DNA of 6,017 nt from Flavobacterium sp. (GTDB lineage Bacteria > Bacteroidota > Bacteroidia > Flavobacteriales > Flavobacteriaceae), in contig DMHA01000084.1 of NCBI GenBank assembly GCA_003449615.1, positions 1 through 6,017 of the forward strand, written 5' to 3'. The notes below the pieces were generated by a model. The model was not told the origin of the DNA. It did not search any database and saw only the letters and a program-made list of their open reading frames with translations. The translations under genes and the position numbers were made by a program. Shown in pieces: positions 1 to 6,017 of this stretch. Position 1 is the first letter of the stretch; each line of letters starts with the position of its first letter.

Positions 1-1715
1 GAAGTCTTTTCTTTAATTCAAATTTGGTTAAGGCGCAACAAAATAACAATAAAGAAAGACCTAATATTATATTTATCCTAACTGACGATCAGCGTTTTGA
101 TGCCCTTGGCTATGCCGGAAATAAATACGTTCCAACACCAGAAATGGATAAGTTAGCAAGTTCTGGTACTTATTTTAGCAAAGCCATTGCTACAACGCCA
201 ATTTGCGCCGCTAGTAGAGCGAGTATTTTAACAGGTTTACACGAAAGATCTCATAATTACACCTTTCAAACAGGGAATATTAGAGAAGAATATATGGCAA
301 ATTCTTATCCAAAATTGTTGAAAAATAACGGATACTACACTGGTTTTTATGGCAAATTTGGAGTTGAATACGGTGATTTAGAATCGCAATTTGATGTTTA
401 TGAATCCTACGATAGAGATGTAAAATACAAAGACCGACGAGGGTTTTTCTACAAAACAATTGGAAAAGACACAGTGCATTTAACCCGCTATACAGGGCAA
501 CAAGCACTCGATTTTATTAGTACAGTTTCCAATAAAAAACCATTTTGTTTGTCTTTAAGTTTTAGCGCACCACACGCACACGACCCAGCACCAGATCAAT
601 ATTTTTGGCAGCCTGAAAGCGATAAATTATTTGCGAATACCACCATACCAGCACCTGAATTAGCAGAAGATAAATATTTTCAGTCACTCCCAAAAGGCGT
701 TCAAGAAGGTTTCAATAGGCTACGTTGGACTTGGCGTTTTGACACACCAGAGAAATATCAAAAAAGTGTAAAAGGCTATTATCGAATGATTGCTGAAGTA
801 GATTCTGAAATCAAAAAAATTCGTGAAAAATTAGCAGAAAAAGGCTTAGACAAAAATACCATAATTATAGTCATGGGCGATAATGGGTATTTCTTGGGAG
901 AACGTCAAATTGCCGATAAATGGTTGATGTATGACAATTCTATAAGAGTGCCAATGATTATTTATGACCCAAGAACGAATGCACATCAAGACATTGATGA
1001 TATGGTATTAAATATTGATATACCCGCCACAATAGCTGATTATGCAGGAATAGCAAAGCCAGTTTCTTGGCAAGGAAAAAGTTTGAAACCAATAGTAACA
1101 AAAGAAAACAAAACTATTGAAAGAGATACCATTCTTATTGAACATATTTGGGAATTTAACGAAATACCTCCTAGTGAAGGTGTTCGTACTAAAAAATGGA
1201 AATATTTTAGATACGTTAATAATAAAGCTTGGGAAGAATTGTACAACCTTCAAAAAGACCCAAAAGAAACAAACAACCTTATTGCTAGCAAAAAACACCA
1301 AAAAATAGCTAGTGCACTCCGAAATAAATGTGATGAACTGATTAAAAAGAACTCCAATATATATCGATCTGCACCAACAGATTTAAAGGTGGAGTTTATA
1401 AAACAACCAAGTTCTGACGGGTTTAGTTTAAACCCAAAACTAGAGTTTGAATGGACAAACGCCAAGGAATCGAAACTTCAATCGGGCTATCAAATTATTG
1501 TAGCTTCAAACAAAACAAGTTTAAACAACAATGTTGGCGATGTATGGAATAGTCAGCAAGTGCGTTCAAGTGCGTCAAAAAAGGTAGAATTTAATGGGTT
1601 GTCTCTTGAAAAAGACAAAACCTATTATTGGAAAGTGCGAATTTGGGATAATGAAAATCGTTTAGTAGATTATTCAGAACCCCAAGAATTTAAACTAAGC
1701 TCAGTAAACAACTAG
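1..1715 (+). CDS. Exported family S1 sulfatase with C-terminal rhamnosidase-type Ig/Fn3-like module (5' end cut by window)
   Basis: This enzyme is predicted to hydrolyse sulfate esters on a carbohydrate outside the cytoplasm. The frame is open from base 3. The stretch [11 protein letters not shown] followed by QQ reads as the tail of a signal peptide with cleavage before Gln at 36-38, so the true start lies upstream and the TTG at 24 is an internal Leu codon. Sulfatase landmarks appear in order: the metal-binding DD pair (84-89); the formylglycine motif C-A-A-S-R (Cys 204-206, Arg 216-218); the APHAHD segment with candidate active-site His (573-575); GDNG with metal ligands Asp 879-881 and Asn 882-884; and an active-site Lys (918-920) in DKW. 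The fold closes with VRTKKWKYF and [10 protein letters not shown] (about 1180-1270). Roughly 114 further residues (1371-1712) form an added beta-rich module. The usual GKW-H motif reads GKFG here (351-362). The substrate is unknown; rhamnose sulfate is a guess from the added module. About 570 residues are visible. Confidence 0.93.
   Translation, partial: SLFFNSNLVKAQQNNNKERPNIIFILTDDQRFDALGYAGNKYVPTPEMDKLASSGTYFSKAIATTPICAASRASILTGLHERSHNYTFQTGNIREEYMANSYPKLLKNNGYYTGFYGKFGVEYGDLESQFDVYESYDRDVKYKDRRGFFYKTIGKDTVHLTRYTGQQALDFISTVSNKKPFCLSLSFSAPHAHDPAPDQYFWQPESDKLFANTTIPAPELAEDKYFQSLPKGVQEGFNRLRWTWRFDTPEKYQKSVKGYYRMIAEVDSEIKKIREKLAEKGLDKNTIIIVMGDNGYFLGERQIADKWLMYDNSIRVPMIIYDPRTNAHQDIDDMVLNIDIPATIADYAGIAKPVSWQGKSLKPIVTKENKTIERDTILIEHIWEFNEIPPSEGVRTKKWKYFRYVNNKAWEELYNLQKDPKETNNLIASKKHQKIASALRNKCDELIKKNSNIYRSAPTDLKVEFIKQPSSDGFSLNPKLEFEWTNAKESKLQSGYQIIVASNKTSLNNNVGDVWNSQQVRSSASKKVEFNGLSLEKDKTYYWKVRIWDNENRLVDYSEPQEFKLSSVNN
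1371..1712 (+). other. Ig/Fn3-like module at the sulfatase C-terminus, like the N-terminal module of GH78 rhamnosidases
   Basis: This is a domain within the sulfatase, not a separate gene. It opens with APTDLKVEF, continues through [19 protein letters not shown] and VEFNGLSL, and ends with YYWKVRIWD and SEPQEF. That order and spacing match my memory of the first beta-sandwich of family GH78 alpha-L-rhamnosidases (opening with 'LR.EY', then 'QSAYQI.VAS', 'DLWDSG.V', 'Y.WKVRVWD' and 'WSEP..F'). The stop codon follows directly, so the rhamnosidase catalytic toroid is absent. No continuation of it can be read in the next 200 bases. The module may help dock substrate or shape the active site; its role is inferred. 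An ordinary Fn3 domain with convergent motifs is the alternative. Confidence 0.7.
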
Positions 1716-1765
1716 TTGATATAATTTAATAAGCAAATCAATCTAGCAGCATTCACACTGTTGAG

Positions 1766-1801
1766 AAGTTTGAAATATCCTGCATTCCCTATTTTGAACT
1801 T
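1766..1801 (+). promoter_or_regulatory. Candidate RNA hairpin: 12-pair stem, 12-base loop
   Basis: Bases 1766-1777 (AAGTTTGAAATA) can pair with 1790-1801 (TATTTTGAACTT) along all twelve positions. Ten pairs are Watson-Crick and two are G-U wobbles in RNA. The loop is 1778-1789. No T-run follows, so it is not a standard intrinsic terminator. Bases 1790-1800 also match 1862-1872 as a perfect 11-base complement, so the two pairings exclude each other. The stem is almost all A-U and therefore weak. A role in mRNA processing, attenuation or protein binding is speculative. Confidence 0.3.
1769..1796 (+). promoter_or_regulatory. Weak candidate Bacteroidetes-type promoter for the esterase-lyase pair
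   Basis: A TTTG at 1769-1772 is followed after 17 bases by TATTTTG at 1790-1796. The known flavobacterial pattern is TTG, a spacer of roughly 17 to 23 bases, then TA-NN-TTTG. Here the second box has only one base between TA and TTTG, so it is an imperfect match. Transcription would start about 110 bases before the esterase ATG. Both boxes sit inside the arms of the candidate hairpin, so the resemblance could come from the repeat alone. Confidence 0.18.
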
Positions 1802-1917
1802 AGTTGAAAACAAAAATAGCACTCAAATGCAATTGTATTTAATTCAAAAATAAAACGAAATAGTTCAAAATATAGGCAATCCCTAAACTAAATTAATAAT
1901 TGTAAATAATTCAAAAA

Positions 1918-3366
1918 ATGACAAAAACACAAAATAGTATAATTTTACTTTTCCTTATCGGAAGTTCAGTTTGTTTTTCTCAAACAAAAATGCCTGCATT
2001 TTTCTCCAATGATATGATTTTACAGCAACTCGATACAGTAGCAATTTGGGGAACAGACACTCCAAATGCAGGGGTTCAAATCGAAACTTCTTGGGGAGAA
2101 AAATCCAATACAACAGCAGATGCAAGCGGAAATTGGGCAACTAGAGTTCCGACAATTGCAGCTTCTTTTCAAAAGCATACCATAACTGTCAAAGGAACAA
2201 ACAGTATAACCTTAGAAAATGTTTTAATTGGGGAAATATGGTTTTGTTCAGGACAGTCTAATATGGAAATGGCGATGAAAGACACAAACAAAAAACCAGT
2301 TAATAATGCAGAAGAATTTATTAGGACTTCTATGAATTCGAATATTCGCTTATTCAATTCAGAGCATAATACTAGTTTGTCTTTAGAAAATGATGTAATT
2401 GGTAAATGGGAAGAGGCAAATCCAGAATCTGTAACAAAATTTAGTGCCGTAGGTTATCTGTTTGGAAAGACATTGTTTGAAAAATTACAAATTCCTATCG
2501 GAATAATAGAAGCTTCTTGGGGTGGTACATCTATAGAATGTTGGTTGCCACAAAAAAACATTCAAGAATTTCCTGAAATAAAAATACCTACTAGTTTATA
2601 TAAAGACCAAGAAAAAGAAAAAAAACCAAAACCAACGTTATTGTATAATGCTATGGTTTATCCTTTTAAAAATTTTTCAATAAAAGGATTTTTATGGTAT
2701 CAAGGAGAAGCAAACCGAGGAAACGCAGGATTTTATAAAAAATATATGCAAACCCTAATCAGTTCTTGGCGCGATCAGTGGCAGCAAAATGCACTTCCAT
2801 TTTATTTTGTTCAAATCGCTCCTTTTGATTACAATGTTAAATATAAAAGCAAAACAGCCTCTTTTGGTGCCAATTTAGTTCGTGAATCACAAATTTTTGC
2901 AGCTCAAGAAATAGCAAATACAGGTGTAGTTGTTACAACCGATGTTGGAAAATGTAATGATATACATCCAACAGAAAAATATATAGTCGCTAAACGATTG
3001 GCAAATTGGGCATTAGCAAACGATTATAATAATAAAGACATAACGTATAGAAGTCCCGAATATAAATCGATTAATATTAAAAAAAGTACGGCAATCATTG
3101 AATTTAATTTTTTTGGCAACAAAAACGAAAACACTAAGCTGGATACCAAAAAGGAATTAAAAGATTTTGTTATTGCTGGAGAGGATAAAGTGTTTTATCC
3201 TGCAACAGTAAAAATAAACAAGGATCAAACACTAACGGTTTATAGCGATAAGGTCGATAAACCAGTAGCCGTTCGTTACGGATTTGTAGATTGCCTGAAA
3301 GGAACATTATTTAGTAATTCAGGATTGCCAATTTCTCCTTTTAGAACAGACGATTGGAAAGAATAA
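1918..3366 (+). CDS. Exported sialate O-acetylesterase-family (SGNH/SASA) carbohydrate esterase
   Basis: This protein of 482 residues is predicted to remove O-acetyl groups from a glycan. An N-terminal signal peptide (residues 1-21, ending VCFS) precedes Gln22; the Cys is not in a good lipobox. A beta-sandwich (about 25-100) leads into the SGNH hydrolase fold. Block I is GQSNM with nucleophile Ser114, in the typical context GEIWFCSGQSNMEM. EASWGGTSIECW (198-209) supplies the block II glycines. WYQGEAN (260-266) is block III. NDIHP (347-351) carries the catalytic His350 with Asp348 nearby. A C-terminal beta domain ends with the family-typical GLPISPFRTD, so the gene is full length. Despite the family name, members in polysaccharide loci act on acetylated plant or algal glycans, and sialic acid is not implied. 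The ATG at 1918 is the natural start, with an A-rich leader and no Shine-Dalgarno sequence. It lies 45 bases before the lyase gene and is probably cotranscribed with it. Confidence 0.92.
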   Translation: MTKTQNSIILLFLIGSSVCFSQTKMPAFFSNDMILQQLDTVAIWGTDTPNAGVQIETSWGEKSNTTADASGNWATRVPTIAASFQKHTITVKGTNSITLENVLIGEIWFCSGQSNMEMAMKDTNKKPVNNAEEFIRTSMNSNIRLFNSEHNTSLSLENDVIGKWEEANPESVTKFSAVGYLFGKTLFEKLQIPIGIIEASWGGTSIECWLPQKNIQEFPEIKIPTSLYKDQEKEKKPKPTLLYNAMVYPFKNFSIKGFLWYQGEANRGNAGFYKKYMQTLISSWRDQWQQNALPFYFVQIAPFDYNVKYKSKTASFGANLVRESQIFAAQEIANTGVVVTTDVGKCNDIHPTEKYIVAKRLANWALANDYNNKDITYRSPEYKSINIKKSTAIIEFNFFGNKNENTKLDTKKELKDFVIAGEDKVFYPATVKINKDQTLTVYSDKVDKPVAVRYGFVDCLKGTLFSNSGLPISPFRTDDWKE

Positions 3367-3411
3367 GTGCTCTTTTGTTTCAAAAAACACACTCATAATA
3401 AAACATATATA

Positions 3412-5979
3412 ATGATGAAAAAGGACATTCTATTAAAAATAAAAACGCTCCTGTTTTGTTTCTTGCTGAGCACAAGTGGTTACACTCAAAATACTCAACG
3501 TCCATTTATTTGGGTAAAACAAGAAGACAGAGCAAAAATCCTTAATAAAATTGAAACCCAAGCTTGGGCTAAATCGTATTATAAGGAATTTAAAGAAAGA
3601 CTCGATACAGATATTTCCTCTTACCAAAAATCACCTAATGATTTTTTGATGAAAATTCCTTTCGATTGGGCGAAGCAAAAAACGGGTGTTACCCCACCCT
3701 TAATGACTTTTATCGACTCGAATGCATCAAATGAATCCGAAAGATATTTACAATTCAAATATTTGCAAATTGGAGTGGATTGTGGTGTGATGTATTTTTT
3801 GACTGAAGATAAAAATTACGCTCAATGTGCACTTGATATTTTGCATGCTTACATTGAAGGACTGATGCAAATCAAACCCTCAGATGAAATTTCAAATGGC
3901 GGTTGGGTGTATACAGATCATTTAAGAGAAGCTCGTGTTATCGGGGCACAAATCCCAATTATATATGATTTTGTAGCACCTTATATAGAGAGTCAAAATA
4001 AGCCTTATGATATTGGAAAAAAGAGTTTTACAGAATTTTCAGTTCAAAATGCGCAACAAGTTTTCTTGACTTATGCAAGATTAGCGGCAGAACACGGTAA
4101 TGTTGGCACTAATTGGTCTGTATTAGAAGCTTTTAGTCTGGTACAAAATACATTAGCCTTAAATGATTTAGACCTAAGAAAAACCTATTTGGATTATTAT
4201 TTGACAAAAGGTACAGACAAACAAGAAGCTTTAACTACTATAGCTGAGAGGTATAAAAATGATGGCGATGTTTTTCCAGAAACCTCGCAATATTCAAACG
4301 ATGTGGCCAATTTTTCAACTCGTTTAATGATTATTTTGAACAAGTATAACCCTAGTTTAAAATTAGGGGAAAAGTATTATAAAATACCATTTTCTTTAGA
4401 CAGATGGACTAGTATTCGCTATCCTAATAATCAAATAATTAGATTTGGCGATGGAATGCGTAATTTTAGTACTCCTTACAGATATTATGATATGGCCTAT
4501 ATTTTAGGACAGCAAGATAATGTTGCCAAGATTACGGATAAATTTGGTCCACTCCTTACTCAAGGACTAAAATCGGGGGATTATAAAAGAGAAAAAGTAG
4601 GTGAGCGTTCAGGTTCAATTACTATATATTATACTCCAACAGAACTATTATGGCTGGACGAAATTAAAGAATACTCTTTAGAAAATACAGTTTTACCAAG
4701 AACAGATACCTTTACCCATGCTGGGATATTTTTGCAACGAAATTTAAGTTCCACTAATAAATCTGACAATGGATTGATGTGTTTTGTCGGTGGTGGTCAC
4801 ATGGTACATGGTCATGCAAGCGGTATGGATATGGAATTATACGGATTAGGAAGAGTTCTTGGTGTCGATCACGGACATGGTGCCTATAGAACCGAATTAC
4901 ACGAAAACTACTCCCGTTTATTTGCAGCTCATAATACGGTAATTGTTAATGGTGCTAGTCAAGGACAAGGCGGATGGGTCGGTCTTGGGATGAATTCAAC
5001 CGAGTTGGTTGCTATGGAACCTATGCCATTAAAAAAGGCGCTATCTCCTAACCATTCCTTTACGAGAACCAACTTTTTAGATGATAAAGGCGATAAAGCC
5101 GAAGCAAAACAGGAACGTACTCTTGCCTTAATTCGCACCTCCCCTACTTCAGGCTATTATGTCGATGTTTTCCGTTCTAAGTCCATACTTCCTAATGAAT
5201 ATCACGACTATCTGTATCATAATTTTGGTGATGAACTCAAATTTGAAAACGAAGATTTAACTTTAAATCCCGATGATCAACGCTATATGGCAAATGCAAA
5301 TATAGTTTGGAAGCAAAACGGACAATATAGAAATCCAGGATGGCATTACTTTAAAAATGTAGCCTCTTCTAACGTTTATGAATCGGATGTTAAAGCAACA
5401 TTTGAAATTAATAAGCCAACAGATAATAAAAGGTATATGAAACTCTATATCGCTGGTAACAAGAATAGAGAATACACTACCGTTATGGCGCCAAATACTT
5501 TTGAAGCACCAAAACCTTATGATAAATTACCCACACCTACGGTGGTTATTCGACAAAAAGGAGAAGCTTGGAGCAATCCTTTTGCAGTGATTTATGAACC
5601 TACTTTTGACAGTAAATCAAAAAGTGGTATTCAATCGGTTAATAAAATTGAAAACAATAGCGTGTTTCAAGGTTTTAAAGTAATAAGTAAGGTAAATAAC
5701 GAATTAATTACCCAATACATTATCAATCAAGCTCATGATTCTGATTTTATAAATAAAGAATTGGGACTAAATTTTAAAGGAAGCTTTGCCGTGATAACCT
5801 ATAGTGAAAAGAATATAATTCAAAGTATTTACATTGGGGATGGCATGTATTTTAAAAATATAGACCTTGAGGTAAATACAACCAATAATCTGCCTTTTTC
5901 AGCCTATATTGATTTTTCAAATAAAAAAGCTGAAGTGAATTCATCAGAAAATGCGAAAGTACTATTTTTAAAAAATTAG
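3412..5979 (+). CDS. Exported heparinase II/III-like polysaccharide lyase or oligosaccharide dehydratase
   Basis: This enzyme probably cleaves or dehydrates uronic-acid-containing glycans by beta-elimination. The chosen start is ATG 3412 (ATG 3415 is equally possible), giving 855 residues and the signal peptide MMKKDILLKIKTLLFCFLL, with likely cleavage before Gln26. In-frame GTG 3367 would add 15 polar residues ahead of it and is unlikely. Residues about 30-400 look like an (alpha/alpha) toroid, with NVGTNW (230-235) and DGDVFPETSQY (284-294), where Tyr294 is a candidate catalytic residue. The beta-sheet domain carries HGH (His466, His468), then Asp486 18 residues on, Tyr500 and HNTV (His507). 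This is the His/Asp/His pattern that binds zinc in heparinase II and PL17 lyases. DYLYHN follows, typical of the family. The C-terminus (about 720-855) is beta-rich, with no type IX sorting domain. Ulvan lyases of PL40 type and the ulvan oligosaccharide dehydratase of Formosa are candidate relatives, but I cannot assign a family from memory. Confidence 0.87.
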   Translation: MMKKDILLKIKTLLFCFLLSTSGYTQNTQRPFIWVKQEDRAKILNKIETQAWAKSYYKEFKERLDTDISSYQKSPNDFLMKIPFDWAKQKTGVTPPLMTFIDSNASNESERYLQFKYLQIGVDCGVMYFLTEDKNYAQCALDILHAYIEGLMQIKPSDEISNGGWVYTDHLREARVIGAQIPIIYDFVAPYIESQNKPYDIGKKSFTEFSVQNAQQVFLTYARLAAEHGNVGTNWSVLEAFSLVQNTLALNDLDLRKTYLDYYLTKGTDKQEALTTIAERYKNDGDVFPETSQYSNDVANFSTRLMIILNKYNPSLKLGEKYYKIPFSLDRWTSIRYPNNQIIRFGDGMRNFSTPYRYYDMAYILGQQDNVAKITDKFGPLLTQGLKSGDYKREKVGERSGSITIYYTPTELLWLDEIKEYSLENTVLPRTDTFTHAGIFLQRNLSSTNKSDNGLMCFVGGGHMVHGHASGMDMELYGLGRVLGVDHGHGAYRTELHENYSRLFAAHNTVIVNGASQGQGGWVGLGMNSTELVAMEPMPLKKALSPNHSFTRTNFLDDKGDKAEAKQERTLALIRTSPTSGYYVDVFRSKSILPNEYHDYLYHNFGDELKFENEDLTLNPDDQRYMANANIVWKQNGQYRNPGWHYFKNVASSNVYESDVKATFEINKPTDNKRYMKLYIAGNKNREYTTVMAPNTFEAPKPYDKLPTPTVVIRQKGEAWSNPFAVIYEPTFDSKSKSGIQSVNKIENNSVFQGFKVISKVNNELITQYIINQAHDSDFINKELGLNFKGSFAVITYSEKNIIQSIYIGDGMYFKNIDLEVNTTNNLPFSAYIDFSNKKAEVNSSENAKVLFLKN

Positions 5980-6017
5980 CTAAAACTTATATTTACATTG
6001 AAGTGATTTAAACTTTT

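Larger units (their letters stand above)
1716..1917. other. Intergenic region without a gene between sulfatase and esterase
   Basis: This AT-rich stretch of 202 bases separates the sulfatase stop from the esterase ATG. It contains no open frame of note; the only short one with an ATG is eight codons (1827-1853). It holds a set of complementary segments and a weak promoter-like pair, both listed separately. It is long for an intra-operon gap, so the esterase and lyase genes could have their own promoter or lie behind a processing hairpin. No GC-rich stem followed by a T-run, as in a classical terminator, is visible. Confidence 0.6.

Noticed and set aside
24..26. TTG as the start codon of the sulfatase
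   Set aside because: The frame stays open to the left edge and the upstream residues complete a signal peptide tail, so TTG encodes an internal Leu.
1008..1301. Reverse-strand open frames within the sulfatase, including 280-507, 1008-1301 and 1250-1465
   Set aside because: They lie wholly opposite a well-supported gene, have low-complexity Phe/Ser-rich products typical of antisense of AT-rich DNA, and show no recognisable domain.
1716..1741. TTGAT/ATCAA inverted repeat after the sulfatase stop as a terminator
   Set aside because: It has only five A-T-rich pairs around a 16-base loop and no T-run, so it is too weak to call.
1827..1853. Eight-codon frame (MQLYLIQK) as a leader peptide
   Set aside because: A frame this short is expected by chance in AT-rich DNA. 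It has no ribosome-binding signal and no run of regulatory codons.
1955..2357. Reverse-strand frames opposite the esterase (1955-2140, 2169-2357)
   Set aside because: They are antisense shadows of conserved esterase sequence with no family resemblance.
3367..3411. GTG start of the lyase directly after the esterase stop
   Set aside because: The added 15 residues are polar and would precede a normal signal peptide. The ATG pair at 3412/3415 gives a classic exported N-terminus.
5976..5983. TTAGCTAA palindrome at the lyase stop codon
   Set aside because: It is an eight-base palindrome in AT-rich sequence with no spacer or T-run, and is not distinguishable from chance.

Overview
The window looks like part of a polysaccharide utilization locus from a marine Bacteroidetes bacterium, most likely a flavobacterium. 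The evidence is the AT-rich DNA, A-rich start regions without a Shine-Dalgarno sequence, signal peptides that leave Gln as the first mature residue, and three consecutive exported carbohydrate-active enzymes on the + strand. The organism cannot be named from this sequence.

Layout. (1) The left edge cuts into a family S1 formylglycine sulfatase. Its reading frame is open to the window edge, so its start and most of its signal peptide lie outside. After the sulfatase fold it carries an extra C-terminal Ig/Fn3-like module that resembles the N-terminal module of GH78 alpha-L-rhamnosidases. (2) A 202-base intergenic stretch (1716-1917) has no gene but contains complementary segments that could form alternative RNA hairpins. 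(3) Bases 1918-3366 encode a complete exported sialate O-acetylesterase-type SGNH esterase. (4) After about 45 bases comes a complete exported heparinase II/III-like enzyme: an (alpha/alpha) toroid plus beta-sheet lyase fold with a His/Asp/His metal-site pattern. (5) The last 38 bases hold nothing recognisable.

How the genes fit together (inference). A sulfatase, a carbohydrate O-acetylesterase and a uronate-cleaving lyase (or lyase-like dehydratase) would together strip and cut a sulfated, probably O-acetylated, uronic-acid-containing polysaccharide. The rhamnosidase-type module on the sulfatase makes a rhamnose-containing polymer such as ulvan the leading guess. That is not proven: no SusC/SusD pair, regulator or glycoside hydrolase is visible to fix the substrate. 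The three proteins lack an obvious lipobox or type IX secretion C-terminal domain, which suits periplasmic processing of imported oligosaccharides.

Nothing here is clearly a new system. The points most worth a second look are the sulfatase module, the lyase-versus-dehydratase question for the third gene, and the foldable intergenic region.
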